From assembly GCF_004300825.1 (NCBI RefSeq), contig NZ_CP036250.1, positions 2,846,001 to 2,910,000 on the forward strand: a stretch of DNA of 64,000 nucleotides. The letters run 5' to 3'. A program made the position numbers and the translations under genes. Source of the stretch: Egicoccus halophilus. GTDB taxonomy: Bacteria; Actinomycetota; Nitriliruptoria; Nitriliruptorales; Nitriliruptoraceae. Below are positions 37,617 through 46,334 of the stretch, one piece after another (positions within the stretch are counted from its first letter, which is position 1; each line of letters opens with the position of its first letter). Under the pieces are notes generated by a model that saw nothing but the letters and a program-made list of their open reading frames with translations, ran no database searches and had not been told where the DNA came from.

Positions 37617-38632
37617 GCGCCCCCGTCCGTCTCGACACCCGCCCGACCGACACGGCGCCGCCCGTGGCGCCGACCTCCTCGCCGGCTCGACAACGGCGAC
37701 TGCTCGTCGGGCTCGCCCTCGCCGCCCTCGCGGCGGCCGCGGCGTTCCTGCTGGTCGACGTCACCGGCTCGTGGGAGTTCGCCGTGCGGCTGCGTGCCCG
37801 CAAGGTCGCGGCGATGACGCTGGTCGCCGTCGCGGTCGCGGTGTCCACCGTCTCGTTCCAGACGGTGACCAACAACCGCATCCTCACGCCCAGCATCATG
37901 GGGTTCGACAGCCTCTACGTGCTGTTGCAGTCGCTGGCCGTCTACGCCTTCGGCACCGTCGCGGTCGTCGCGGTCGGCGTCGAGGTGCGCTTCGTCGTCG
38001 AGACGGTGGTGCTGGTCGCCTTCGCGTTGGTGCTGCACCGCTGCCTGTTCGGGCGCTCGAGCCGCGACCTGTTCGCGCTCGTGCTCGCCGGCATCGTGTT
38101 CGGCACACTGTTCAGCAGTGGCAGCGACCTGATCAACCGGCTGATCGACCCCAACGAGTTCCAGACCCTGCAGGATCGGCTGTTCGCGAGCTTCAACACC
38201 GTCGACACCGGACTGCTGTGGATCTCGGCCGCCCTGGTGACGCTCGTCAGCGCCTACGTCTGGTCCACCCGCCGCAGCCTCGACGTGCTCGCGCTCGGCC
38301 GCGAACACGCCCTCAACCTCGGTGTCGACCACCGCCGCGCCGTCGACCGTCAGCTCGCCGCCGTCGCGGTCCTGGTCGCCGTCGCCACCGCGCTGGTGGG
38401 GCCCATCACCTTCTTCGGCCTGCTGGTCGCCAACCTCGCCCGGCAGCTGCTGGGAACCTCGGCGCACCGCTACACGCTGCCCGGCGCCGCCCTGCTCGGC
38501 GTGGTGGCCCTGCTCGTCGGGCAGCTCGTGCTCGAGCGGGTGCTCGGCTACGCGACCGCCATCAGCATCGTCGTCAACCTGATCGGGGGCGTGTACTTCC
38601 TCGCCCTGTTGCTGCGGGAGGCCCGCCGATGA
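37613..38632 (+). CDS. Siderophore ABC transporter permease (FecCD type) 2
   Basis: Permease of 339 residues with about nine membrane segments. It keeps FecCD blocks: RARKVAAMTLVAVAVAVSTVSFQTVTNN, RILTPSIMGFDSLY and VGPITFFGLLVANLAR. It corresponds to YclO. ATG 37613 overlaps the previous stop by ATGA. Together with permease 1 it should form the heterodimeric channel for ferric siderophore import. Confidence 0.88.
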   Translation: MSAPVRLDTRPTDTAPPVAPTSSPARQRRLLVGLALAALAAAAAFLLVDVTGSWEFAVRLRARKVAAMTLVAVAVAVSTVSFQTVTNNRILTPSIMGFDSLYVLLQSLAVYAFGTVAVVAVGVEVRFVVETVVLVAFALVLHRCLFGRSSRDLFALVLAGIVFGTLFSSGSDLINRLIDPNEFQTLQDRLFASFNTVDTGLLWISAALVTLVSAYVWSTRRSLDVLALGREHALNLGVDHRRAVDRQLAAVAVLVAVATALVGPITFFGLLVANLARQLLGTSAHRYTLPGAALLGVVALLVGQLVLERVLGYATAISIVVNLIGGVYFLALLLREARR

Positions 38633-39387
38633 TCGAGGTCCGCAACGTCACCAAGCGCTACGGCGACCAGACGGTCGTCGACGACGTGAGCCTGACGATC
38701 CCGCGCGGCGGCATCACCTCGATCATCGGGGCCAACGGCGCGGGCAAGTCCACGCTGCTGTCGATCGTCAGCCGACTGCTGGAGCCCGACGCCGGCGCGG
38801 TGCACGTCGACGGGCTCGACGTCGCCACCACCCCCGGCGAGACCCTCGCCCGGCGGCTCGCGATCCTTCGCCAGGACAACCACCTGTCGGTGCGGCTGAC
38901 CGTGCGGGAGCTGGTCACCTTCGGCCGCTACCCCCACAGCAAGGGACGCCTCACCGCCGACGACCACCGTGCCATCGAGCAGGCGATCGACTTCCTCGAG
39001 CTCGCGCCCTACGCCGACCGCCAGCTCGACCGGCTCTCGGGTGGACAGCGCCAGCGCGCCTTCGTGGCCATGATCCTGTGCCAGGAGACCGACTACCTGC
39101 TGCTCGACGAACCGCTGAACAACCTCGACCTGCGCCACGCCGTGCAGATGATGCGGCTGCTGCGCCGGACCGTGGACGAACTCGGACGCACCGTCGTGCT
39201 GGTCATCCACGACCTCAACTTCGCCTCGTGCCACTCCGACCGCATCGTGGCGATGCGCGACGGCGCGGTGGTCGCCGACGCGCCGCCCGCGGAGCTGATG
39301 CACCCGACGACGCTGCACGGGGTGTTCGACGTCGAGGTGGCCGTCCACGAGCTGGCCGGCGACCGCATCGGCGTGTACTACCGCTGA
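38629..39387 (+). CDS. Siderophore ABC transporter ATP-binding protein
   Basis: ATPase of 252 residues corresponding to YclP: Walker A GANGAGKSTLL, signature LSGGQRQRAF, Walker B YLLLDEPLNNLD and switch His in VIHDLNFA. HSDRIVAMRDG and the terminal VDVEVAVHE-like strand fit iron-siderophore ATPases. ATG 38629 overlaps permease 2 (ATGA). A small hairpin CGAGC-N6-GCTCG at 39396-39411 follows and may end the transcript. Confidence 0.9.
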   Translation: MIEVRNVTKRYGDQTVVDDVSLTIPRGGITSIIGANGAGKSTLLSIVSRLLEPDAGAVHVDGLDVATTPGETLARRLAILRQDNHLSVRLTVRELVTFGRYPHSKGRLTADDHRAIEQAIDFLELAPYADRQLDRLSGGQRQRAFVAMILCQETDYLLLDEPLNNLDLRHAVQMMRLLRRTVDELGRTVVLVIHDLNFASCHSDRIVAMRDGAVVADAPPAELMHPTTLHGVFDVEVAVHELAGDRIGVYYR

Positions 39388-39497
39388 CGGTCGCCCGAGC
39401 GGCTTGGCTCGCTCCCCGACCTTGTGCACGGGGTGGACAGTGCCGCAACGGCCGCCGGCTGACCTAGGGTTGCGGCCAACGCACGAGGAGATCCAGC

Positions 39498-39938
39498 GTG
39501 TCCCACGACTACGCGGCGGGCGGCAGCCCACCACCCCGACGGCCCGACCGGGACGACGACCCGCGCGCGACCTCGGAGGTCCTGCGCAACCTGACCGCCA
39601 ACGGACAGGCGCTGGTCACCAAGGAGATCGAGCTCGCGAAGCTCGAGATCACGGAGATCGTCGTCGCGCGGGTCACCGCCGTCGGCATGTTCGTCGGCGC
39701 CGGCGTGTTCGGGCTGTTCATCCTCGGCTTCGTCGGGGTGACCGGGGCCAAGGCACTCGAGCTCGTCCTGCCGGAGTGGGCAGCCTGGTTGATCGTGACC
39801 GGCGTGTACGTGCTGCTGGCCGCGATCCTGGGCATGATCGGCGTGCGCAAGCTCAAGAAGCCGTCCAACACGCCGGAACGGACCAAGACGTCGGTGGAGG
39901 AAACCGTGGCCTGGGCCAAGCAGAAGGTGCCGTCGTGA
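39498..39938 (+). CDS. Holin superfamily III-like membrane protein (Phage_holin_3_6)
   Basis: Protein of 146 residues. The sequence EVLRNLTANGQALVTKEIELAKLEI precedes two membrane hairpins (AVGMFVGAGVFGLFILGF and AAWLIVTGVYVLLAAILG), the standard pattern of actinobacterial Phage_holin_3_6 proteins. Despite the name these are chromosomal envelope proteins, and nothing phage-like is nearby. GTG 39498 has GAGGAGA upstream, and a TAGGGT -10-like hexamer precedes it. The stop overlaps the next start (GTGA). Confidence 0.85.
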   Translation: MSHDYAAGGSPPPRRPDRDDDPRATSEVLRNLTANGQALVTKEIELAKLEITEIVVARVTAVGMFVGAGVFGLFILGFVGVTGAKALELVLPEWAAWLIVTGVYVLLAAILGMIGVRKLKKPSNTPERTKTSVEETVAWAKQKVPS

Positions 39939-40681
39939 GCGCCGGGGACGCGGCACAGCGCGTCAAGCGGCAGGTGCAGGACGGTGTCGCCAAGGCACAG
40001 CACGAGTTCGAGGCCGCCAAGGCCGAGGCCCAGCGGGTCAACGAACGCGCGCAGCTGCCACCCGCGGAGGACGCCGACGACGCCCTGCGGCAGGTCCGCG
40101 AACTGCGCGAGAGCATCGACCGGGACCTCGCCACGCTCGAGGCTCGGGTACCGCCTCGCGACACCCTGATCGGCCAGGCCCGTGCGGTCGGCGGGGCTGC
40201 CGTCGGCGGTCTCGGACTGATCGGCGCGATCTCGACCCTGCAGCAGCAGCGCAAGCAGAAGAAGAAGTTCGAGCGGGAGGCGGACCGCATGGCCCGGGCC
40301 GTGGCCAGCCACCTGCCCGCCGCGGTCGCCGAGGTCTCCCCGCCGGTCCGCCCGCGCGTCGTGGAGCCCGACGACGGCGGTGGCGGCGGTCTCGGTCGCA
40401 AGCTCGCGATCGTCGTGCTGCTGGCATCCGCCACGTTCGCCGTGTGGAGCCAGCTGCGCAACCGGGCGGACGAGAACGACCTGTGGGGTCCGCCGCCCGC
40501 GCCGGAGGCCGAGGGCACGGTGCCACCGCCGACGCCCGCGTCGCCGCCGGACACGGGGCCCCCACCGACGCCGGGGAGCGGGACGCGACTGCAGACCCAC
40601 GCCGCCGACACCCCCAACCCGCCCAGCGGCGGCTCGACCGCCAGCGGCGAGGTGTCCGACGGCCGGCCCGCCTCCCCGTGA
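39935..40681 (+). CDS. DUF3618-like membrane protein
   Basis: Protein of 248 residues. Residues about 1-75 are charged and probably coiled coil; LRQVRELRESIDRDLATLEARV resembles the DUF3618 helix. A hydrophobic Gly-rich segment (about 85-105), a basic cluster (RKQKKKFERE), a second membrane segment (KLAIVVLLASATFAVW) and a Pro-rich tail follow. DUF3618 proteins usually accompany holin-III proteins, as here. GTG 39935 overlaps the preceding stop. Function unknown. Confidence 0.75.
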   Translation: MSAGDAAQRVKRQVQDGVAKAQHEFEAAKAEAQRVNERAQLPPAEDADDALRQVRELRESIDRDLATLEARVPPRDTLIGQARAVGGAAVGGLGLIGAISTLQQQRKQKKKFEREADRMARAVASHLPAAVAEVSPPVRPRVVEPDDGGGGGLGRKLAIVVLLASATFAVWSQLRNRADENDLWGPPPAPEAEGTVPPPTPASPPDTGPPPTPGSGTRLQTHAADTPNPPSGGSTASGEVSDGRPASP

Positions 40682-41763
40682 GCGACGCGGCACCGGGCCC
40701 GGTCCCGGTCGTCGTCGACGACACCCATCACCGCCACGACCCGCCGTTCGAGCTGAACGCGGGTCGGGCGGTGTCACCGGTGTGGGAACGACCCGCACGA
40801 CTCGAGGCGATCGGTGACGCGCTCGCCGCTGCCGGCCATCCGCGCCTGCCGGCCAGCGCCTGGGACGACGCTCCCCTGCTGGCCGTGCACGATCCTGACC
40901 TGGTGGCGTTCCTGCGCGACGGTCACGCCGCCTGGCGGGCCGCCGGCGGTCCGCCGGTCATGATCGCCGACACCTTCCGTCACCCGCGCATGGGCGGCGG
41001 CGGTCGGCGCCCGACCTCGCCGCTGGCCGAGCCCGGCTGGTGGTGCTTCGACACGGCCACACCGCTGGTCGAAGGCTCCTTCGCGGCCGGGCGGGCGGCC
41101 GTGGACGTCGCGCTGAGCGCCGCCGCGCTGGTGGCCGAGGGCGCCCCGGCGGTGTACGGCCTCACCCGCCCGCCCGGTCACCACGCCGGTGCCGACTACT
41201 TCGGTGGCTTCTGCCTGTTCAACCACGCTGCGGTGGCCGCCCGGTGGCTGACGGCCGCCGGCCGCGTCACGGTGCTCGACCTCGACGTGCATCACGGCAA
41301 CGGCACCCAGGACGTGTTCTGGGAGGACCCGCAGGTGCAGTACGTGTCCCTCCACGGGGATCCGGCCGAGCTGTTCCCGTACCTGACCGGGTTCGCGGAC
41401 GAACGCGGCGCCGGCCGGGGTCGGGGAACGACCCTCAACCTGCCGCTGCCGACCGGTACCGACGACGATGCCTACCTCGAGGCGCTGCGGCTGGCGCTGG
41501 AGGCCGTCGACGCGTTCGACCCCGCCACCGTCGTCGTCTCGCTCGGCCTGGACACCACCGCCGAGGACCCGATCGGCTCCCTGTCCCTCTCGGCCGACGC
41601 CTTTGCGCGCATCGGGGCCGCGCTCGCGGCGCTCGGACGTCCGACCGTCGTACTGCAGGAGGGCGGGTACGCGATCGACCGGCTCGGCCCGTCGGCGGTG
41701 GCGGTGCTGGCCGGACTGGGCGGCGGCGGCCCACGACCCGCCGGGGACGACCTCACCCGGTGA
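40678..41763 (+). CDS. Histone deacetylase/acetylpolyamine amidohydrolase family protein
   Basis: Zinc-dependent deacetylase of 361 residues. RPPGHHAG holds the charge-relay His pair; VTVLDLDVHHGNGTQDVFW holds the zinc Asp and His; GLDTTAEDP supplies the third ligand in place of the common GFDAHxxDP; LQEGGYAIDRLG closes the active site. Bacterial relatives deacetylate polyamines, acetoin-related or unknown small substrates. GTG 40678 overlaps the DUF3618-like stop (GTGA), an unexpected coupling. Its 3' end overlaps the opposing gene by 11 bp. Confidence 0.88.
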   Translation: MSDAAPGPVPVVVDDTHHRHDPPFELNAGRAVSPVWERPARLEAIGDALAAAGHPRLPASAWDDAPLLAVHDPDLVAFLRDGHAAWRAAGGPPVMIADTFRHPRMGGGGRRPTSPLAEPGWWCFDTATPLVEGSFAAGRAAVDVALSAAALVAEGAPAVYGLTRPPGHHAGADYFGGFCLFNHAAVAARWLTAAGRVTVLDLDVHHGNGTQDVFWEDPQVQYVSLHGDPAELFPYLTGFADERGAGRGRGTTLNLPLPTGTDDDAYLEALRLALEAVDAFDPATVVVSLGLDTTAEDPIGSLSLSADAFARIGAALAALGRPTVVLQEGGYAIDRLGPSAVAVLAGLGGGGPRPAGDDLTR

Positions 41764-42664
41764 TCCGGCGGGTGACGACGCCGGGCAGCAGGCCCGACGC
41801 GCACAGGCGCTCGACCAGCGGATCCAGCGCCTGCTCGAGCTGCCCGGTGATCGCCGTCCCCACGGCCGTCCAGGGCGCCGCGGCGAGCCGGTCCGTGCGC
41901 TGCTCGATCTCGGCGTGCAGTGCCGCACCGCGCGGGGTGGGCGCACCATCGGCGTCCAACAACCCGCGGGCCTGCAACCGCCGGAGCGCCGCGTCCCACT
42001 CCGGGTCGCGCCAGCCGCGACGCGGGCCGAGCACGGCGCGCAGACGTTCGCCGTCCCCGCGCGGCAGCAGGTGCGACTCGATGCCGCCCACGTCCGCGGC
42101 CACCAGGCAGGCGACGTGCCCGTCACCGCGCGCCTCACGGATGCGGGTGGCCGCCTCCCACAGCGCCGACACCGGCTCGTCGGGCCAGGCCAGCTCGCTG
42201 CGCGCCGCCGCCATCGGACGTCCGGCGAGCGGCTGCAGCTCTGCGGCCTGTCGCGCCAGCTCCGCCGCGCGGACGACCTCGTCCTCGAGGCCCTCGGCGA
42301 ACGGCGCCAACGTGCGGGTCACCGCGGCCCGGGTGGCCTCGACGACCTCGTCGGGGGTCGCCCACTCCCAGGCCGACGGCAGCACCTCGGCCAGCGCCGT
42401 CGGCGAGAACCCGTAGAACACCGCGGCGGCCGTCCGGGGACCGACCGGCCCCAGTGGCCCCACCCGCGCCGCCGTGTACGCCATCAGGCCCGGCTCGAGA
42501 CCGACCCGCGCGTGCGCGTCGGCGACGACCGGGGAGAAGTACACCACCGTGTGCACGACCTCGAGGCGGGCCCACAACCGGCGGGCGTCGGCGGCGTCCT
42601 GCGCCTCCGGCTGCTGGTCCGCGCCCGTCACCAGGTCCGCAGCCGGCGTCCTCGTTGCGTCCAT
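41753..42664 (-). CDS. SCO6745-like family protein
   Basis: Protein of 303 residues matching the actinobacterial SCO6745/SalK group: LEVVHTVVYFSPVVADAHARVGLEPGLMAYTAAR, GPLGPVGPRTAAAVFYGFSP, LWEAATRIREARGDGHVACLV and a C-terminal winged-helix-like half (WDAALRRLQARGLLDADGAPT). Biochemical role unknown. ATG 42664 has GGGAG upstream. It diverges from the J-domain gene, with a TAGGCT hexamer near 42710 serving that gene. Confidence 0.8.
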   Translation of the reverse strand: MDATRTPAADLVTGADQQPEAQDAADARRLWARLEVVHTVVYFSPVVADAHARVGLEPGLMAYTAARVGPLGPVGPRTAAAVFYGFSPTALAEVLPSAWEWATPDEVVEATRAAVTRTLAPFAEGLEDEVVRAAELARQAAELQPLAGRPMAAARSELAWPDEPVSALWEAATRIREARGDGHVACLVAADVGGIESHLLPRGDGERLRAVLGPRRGWRDPEWDAALRRLQARGLLDADGAPTPRGAALHAEIEQRTDRLAAAPWTAVGTAITGQLEQALDPLVERLCASGLLPGVVTRRITG

Positions 42665-42755
42665 CCCGCGCTCCCGAACCGATCTCTCCGCCACGCTAGT
42701 CGTAGGCTGCGGCCCGTCGACGTCGAACGTCCCCCGTGCCAACGAGGACCACCCC

Positions 42756-43541
42756 GTGACCCGCCCGACCCGCACCGAGGCGCTGCGCGTGCTGCAGTTG
42801 TCGGGGACGGCGGACGACGAGTCGATCAAGCGGGCCTACCGGCGGCTGGCACGCGAACACCACCCGGACCTCGGTGGCGATGCCGCCACCTTCCACCGGC
42901 TCCAGCAGGCCTACGAGCGTCTCTGCGACGGCGCCCCGCCACCACCTGCCCTCGTGCCGGGCCGGCCGTCCCGGCCGCAGGCGGCATGGAGCGATCCCGA
43001 CCGGGCCGATCTCGCCAGCGTGGTGTGGGACACCGACGTCGACGCGGGCGAGTGGCGTCTCGACCGCCATCGCGCCGCCGTGTGGCTCGTGGGCGGCCCC
43101 AGTGACGGCCGGAGTGACGGCCCGAGTGACGGCCCGAGTGACGGCCCGCGTGACGGCCCGCCGATCGTCGCCCCGTTGCGGCCCCTGGTGGCCACCAGCC
43201 GAGCACCGGGCGCCCGGACCAACGGCGTGGCGCGACTGCTCGCGGGCGACCTCACCGCCGAGCTGCGGGTCGCACCCGCCACCGACGACCGTGGCGTGCC
43301 GGTGGTCGCGCTCGCGGTCCGCGGCTCGACCCGCCGGGCCCGGCGGGCACTGGACGCGGCCGGACTCCGCGGCGTGTGGCAGCGCACCCGGAGCTCGAGT
43401 TCCACGGTGCTGCGCAGCGACGTGCCGGCCGGACGCGATCGCCGTGCCACGGCCGTGCAGGTCGTCGACCGACTCGAGGACCTGCTCGACGCCATCGGCT
43501 GGCCCCTGTCGGCCTGGACACGGACCGACGCCGCCGGTTGA
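42756..43541 (+). CDS. J-domain protein with long unknown C-terminal domain
   Basis: Protein of 261 residues. Residues 1-62 are a J domain with ADDESIKRAYRRLAREHHPDLGG (HPD present). It lacks the Gly/Phe and zinc regions of DnaJ, so it is a type III J protein that would recruit Hsp70 for a special task. Residues about 115-138 are SDGP-type repeats from 12-bp tandem DNA units. The rest (140-261) is an alpha/beta region of unknown role. GTG 42756 has GAGG upstream. Confidence 0.82.
   Translation: MTRPTRTEALRVLQLSGTADDESIKRAYRRLAREHHPDLGGDAATFHRLQQAYERLCDGAPPPPALVPGRPSRPQAAWSDPDRADLASVVWDTDVDAGEWRLDRHRAAVWLVGGPSDGRSDGPSDGPSDGPRDGPPIVAPLRPLVATSRAPGARTNGVARLLAGDLTAELRVAPATDDRGVPVVALAVRGSTRRARRALDAAGLRGVWQRTRSSSSTVLRSDVPAGRDRRATAVQVVDRLEDLLDAIGWPLSAWTRTDAAG
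43101..43160 (+). repeat. Five 12-bp tandem repeats inside a J-domain gene
   Basis: The unit AGTGACGGCCCG repeats five times with one change in the first and last copies, encoding a Ser-Asp-Gly-Pro-type hinge. Length changes would stay in frame. Confidence 0.9.
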
Positions 43542-43561
43542 GCCGCAGCGGTGGGCTCAGC

Positions 43562-43939
43562 TCAGGCCAGCAGGCGACCGACGTCGAACGCCATCACGAC
43601 CACGATCAGCACCAGGACGACCACCGCGAACGCGGTGTAGCCCCACTTGCCGCTCCAGTCGGCCATCCACACGCGCCGCAGACTCACGACGGCCATGACG
43701 CCGGCGACGGCCGAGAGCAGCAGCGACAACGGCGTGGCCAGCACGTTGATGCCGCTGATGAGGGGAGCGAGCGCCGGGATCAGCACGTAGGTGATCACGC
43801 AGCGGATCGCGGAGAGGACCAGCGAGCCCTTCATGGGCATCAGCGCCCGTGGCTCGGTGTTCTCGACCCGCAGGACGGCGCGGGCGATGCGCTCGGCCGA
43901 CGACCGCTGGCGCGGCTGCGGCTGTGCCTCGGTGCTCAC
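43562..43939 (-). CDS. Small membrane protein
   Basis: Protein of 125 residues with a basic/polar N-terminus and three hydrophobic segments (VITYVLIPALAPLISGI, LLLSAVAGVMAVVSL, AFAVVVLVLIVVVMA), the first two separated by a short loop. No family recognised. GTG 43939 follows the ROK kinase stop directly, so it is probably co-transcribed with it. Confidence 0.7.
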   Translation of the reverse strand: MSTEAQPQPRQRSSAERIARAVLRVENTEPRALMPMKGSLVLSAIRCVITYVLIPALAPLISGINVLATPLSLLLSAVAGVMAVVSLRRVWMADWSGKWGYTAFAVVVLVLIVVVMAFDVGRLLA

Positions 43940-44854
43940 CTACGGCTCCTGACGGGCCCCCTCGACGAGGGCGGACCCCGCGGAGGGTACGGCGTGCAGG
44001 GCGGCACCGACGACCCCGGCCGCGTCACCGAGTCGACCGGCGACGACCCGCGGGGCCCGCGAGGTCCGCTCGGCGAGTGCGGCGCCCACGGCAGCGACCA
44101 CCTCGGGTCGTCGTCCGATGCCGCCACCGAGCACGATCAGCGCCGGGTCGAGCACGGCCAGCAGGACCAGCACCCCCTCGGCGACCGTCGCGGCCCACCG
44201 GTCGAGACCGGCCACGGCCGACGCCTCGCCGGCCCCCGCCGCGTCGCACAACGCCGGGACACCCGGCAGACCGCTGCGTCGGGCGAGCTCGGTCAGCGCC
44301 GGCGTCCCCACGGCGGCCTCGAACCAGGCCCCGTCCCGGCCGGTCGCGGGAGCGGGCAGCGGGAGCTCGGCCACCTCGCCGGCCGCGCCCGTCGCCCCCC
44401 GCACCAGCCGACCACCGCTGACGATGCCGGCGCCGGCCCCGGTCCCCAGCGACAGCAGCACGACGTCGTCGACCCCGACGGCCGCACCACAGGCGCGCTC
44501 CCCCAGGACCGCCATCGCGACGTCGTTGTCGACCACCACCGGACGGTGCAGGCGACGGGTCAGCTCGGCCCCGACGTCCCTCCCGGCGAGACCGGGCACG
44601 TTGGGTGCCAGCGTGGCCACGCCGCTGCTCGGCGACACCGCGGCCGGGATCCCGACGCCCACGCCGGCCACCTGCGCCCACGCGTCACCCGCGACCGTGG
44701 CGACCATCACGCACAGTTGCGCCAGTACCGCCTCGGCGCCGCCCGGGTGGGTCGGTTCGGCCTCCAGCCGACGGACCCCGCCGTCGTGCCCGACGAGTCC
44801 GACCCGCAGGCTCGTACCACCGAGGTCGACGCCGACGGCGAGGGCAGGCTCCAT
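43940..44854 (-). CDS. ROK-family sugar kinase, no Cys cluster
   Basis: Protein of 304 residues of the ROK family, probably a glucokinase or similar. VGVDLGGTSLRVGLV is the phosphate loop, VVVDNDVAMAVLGE carries the catalytic Asp, and LLSLGTGAGAGIVSGGRLVRG is the second phosphate loop. Where most ROK proteins have a zinc site (GH...CxCGxxGCxE) this one reads GAAGEVAELPLPAPATGRDGAW, without Cys or His. Its own phosphofructokinase gene lies 4 kb away on the other strand. It diverges from the PEBP gene. Confidence 0.83.
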   Translation of the reverse strand: MEPALAVGVDLGGTSLRVGLVGHDGGVRRLEAEPTHPGGAEAVLAQLCVMVATVAGDAWAQVAGVGVGIPAAVSPSSGVATLAPNVPGLAGRDVGAELTRRLHRPVVVDNDVAMAVLGERACGAAVGVDDVVLLSLGTGAGAGIVSGGRLVRGATGAAGEVAELPLPAPATGRDGAWFEAAVGTPALTELARRSGLPGVPALCDAAGAGEASAVAGLDRWAATVAEGVLVLLAVLDPALIVLGGGIGRRPEVVAAVGAALAERTSRAPRVVAGRLGDAAGVVGAALHAVPSAGSALVEGARQEP

Positions 44855-45045
44855 GTCGGCCAGCCAACCAGCCCCGACTTCCGCCTGTCAAACGGCACAA
44901 GTCCGCCACGGCGTCGTCGGAACGGCCGGTCGGCTCGGCCGTACGTCCGGGACCGCCCGGCCGCCCCGCGTCGCGCCGAGCGGCCTAGCGTGGCGGTGTC
45001 CGTCCCGAGCCGACCCGTCCCCGACCCGACAGGAAGTCAGCCAGC

Positions 45046-45504
45046 ATGGGCCTCAACATCCAGGACCTCGCCGTCTCCAGCCCCGAGTTCGAGCACCTCG
45101 ACCGACTCGAGGACCGTCATGCCAACGACGGGGACAACCACCAACCGGCCCTGCACGTCAGCGGTGTCCCCGACGACGCCGTCGAGTTGGCGGTCGTCTG
45201 CCACGACCCGGACGCGCCGCTGCCGGACGGCTTCACCCACTGGACGCTGTACGGCATCCCGACCGACACCACCGAGATCGCACCCGGTGCCGACGAGCAG
45301 TACCGGCCCGGTCCCAACGACTTCGGTTCGACCGGGTACGGCGGCCCCCAGCCGCCCGCCGGTCACGGCCCGCACCACTACTACTTCTGGGTGTACGCGC
45401 TCACCCGCGCCGTCGAGGGCACGCCGAGCCGACGGGAGTTCCTCGACACCTACGGGGACGCGATCCTCGAGCAGAACCGCGTCGTCGGGATCTACGAGAA
45501 CTGA
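45046..45504 (+). CDS. YbhB/YbcL family PEBP protein
   Basis: Phosphatidylethanolamine-binding-protein fold of 152 residues: NHQPALHVSGVPDDAVELAVVCHDPDAP, FTHWTLYGIP and GPHHYYFWVYAL, with the conserved DPDAP and GxHxY pocket. Bacterial members are cytoplasmic with unknown ligands. AGGAAGTC precedes ATG 45046, and TAGCGT at 44986-44991 is a possible -10. Confidence 0.9.
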   Translation: MGLNIQDLAVSSPEFEHLDRLEDRHANDGDNHQPALHVSGVPDDAVELAVVCHDPDAPLPDGFTHWTLYGIPTDTTEIAPGADEQYRPGPNDFGSTGYGGPQPPAGHGPHHYYFWVYALTRAVEGTPSRREFLDTYGDAILEQNRVVGIYEN

Positions 45505-45516
45505 CGCGTCCCCGGA

Positions 45517-46281
45517 GTGGACACGCCACGCGTCGAGGTGCGCTGCTACGCCGGCCTCGTCGATCTCAGCGGCGAGGCCGAGCAGCCGGTGCCGATCGGT
45601 GCGCCGCGGTCGGTCAAGGACGTCGTCGAATCGATCGGTGTCCCGCACGTCGAAGTCGGGCTGCTCGTCGTCGACGGCACGCCGGTCGGCTTCGACCACC
45701 GCGTCCACGGTGGCGAGCGCCTCGCGGTCTACCCGCCGTTCGCGGCGCTGCGACCGCCCGCCGACCGCGACCTGTTCCCCGCGCCGCCGGAGCCGCGGCG
45801 GTTCGTCCTCGACGTGCACCTGGGCACACTGGCACGACGCCTGCGCTGGCTCGGCTTCGACACCTGGTGGCGCTCCGCGGCCGACGACCGCGAACTGGCC
45901 CGGATCTCGGCCACCGGACCGCGGATCCTGCTCAGCCGCGACCGTGGGCTGCTGATGCGTCGCGAGGTCGTGCACGGCTACGTGCCCCGCGCCCATGACC
46001 CCGAACTGCAGCTGCTCGAGGTCGTCGAACGCTACGCCCTCGCGCCGCGCGTGCGGGCGGGCACCCGGTGCATCCGTTGCAACGCGCCGCTCACGCCGGT
46101 CGACAAGGCCGAGGTGGCCGACCGGCTGCCCCCGCGCGTGCGCGAGGGCCAGGACCGCTTCACGCGGTGCACCGGCTGCGATCGGGTCTACTGGCCCGGG
46201 ACCCACCGGGACGCGCTCGACGCGGTGACCGCCCGCGCGCGCGATCGGCCGGTCCCCCGGTTGCTCCCCCGTGACGCCTAG
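45517..46281 (+). CDS. Ubiquitin-like plus Mut7-C RNase domain protein
   Basis: Protein of 254 residues with two parts. Residues 1-85 are a beta-grasp, ubiquitin/MoaD-like domain (VEVRCYAGLVDLSG, VGFDHRVHGGERLAVYPPFAAL). Residues about 90-245 are a Mut7-C domain: FVLDVHLGTLARRLRWLGFD and ILLSRDRGLLMRR (PIN-type acidic residues), then a zinc ribbon with CIRC and CTGC and WPGTH. The fusion is a known bacterial combination predicted to act on RNA; no substrate has been established. GTG 45517 lies 12 bp after the PEBP stop. Confidence 0.88.
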   Translation: MDTPRVEVRCYAGLVDLSGEAEQPVPIGAPRSVKDVVESIGVPHVEVGLLVVDGTPVGFDHRVHGGERLAVYPPFAALRPPADRDLFPAPPEPRRFVLDVHLGTLARRLRWLGFDTWWRSAADDRELARISATGPRILLSRDRGLLMRREVVHGYVPRAHDPELQLLEVVERYALAPRVRAGTRCIRCNAPLTPVDKAEVADRLPPRVREGQDRFTRCTGCDRVYWPGTHRDALDAVTARARDRPVPRLLPRDA

Positions 46282-46334
46282 GTGCCACACTGCGCCACCG
46301 TCCGACACCGCCGACGACGAAGGTCCCCACCGCC

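Noticed and set aside
39498-39938. Prophage remnant suggested by holin-like protein
   Set aside because: Phage_holin_3_6 proteins are common chromosomal proteins in actinobacteria, and no other phage gene lies nearby.
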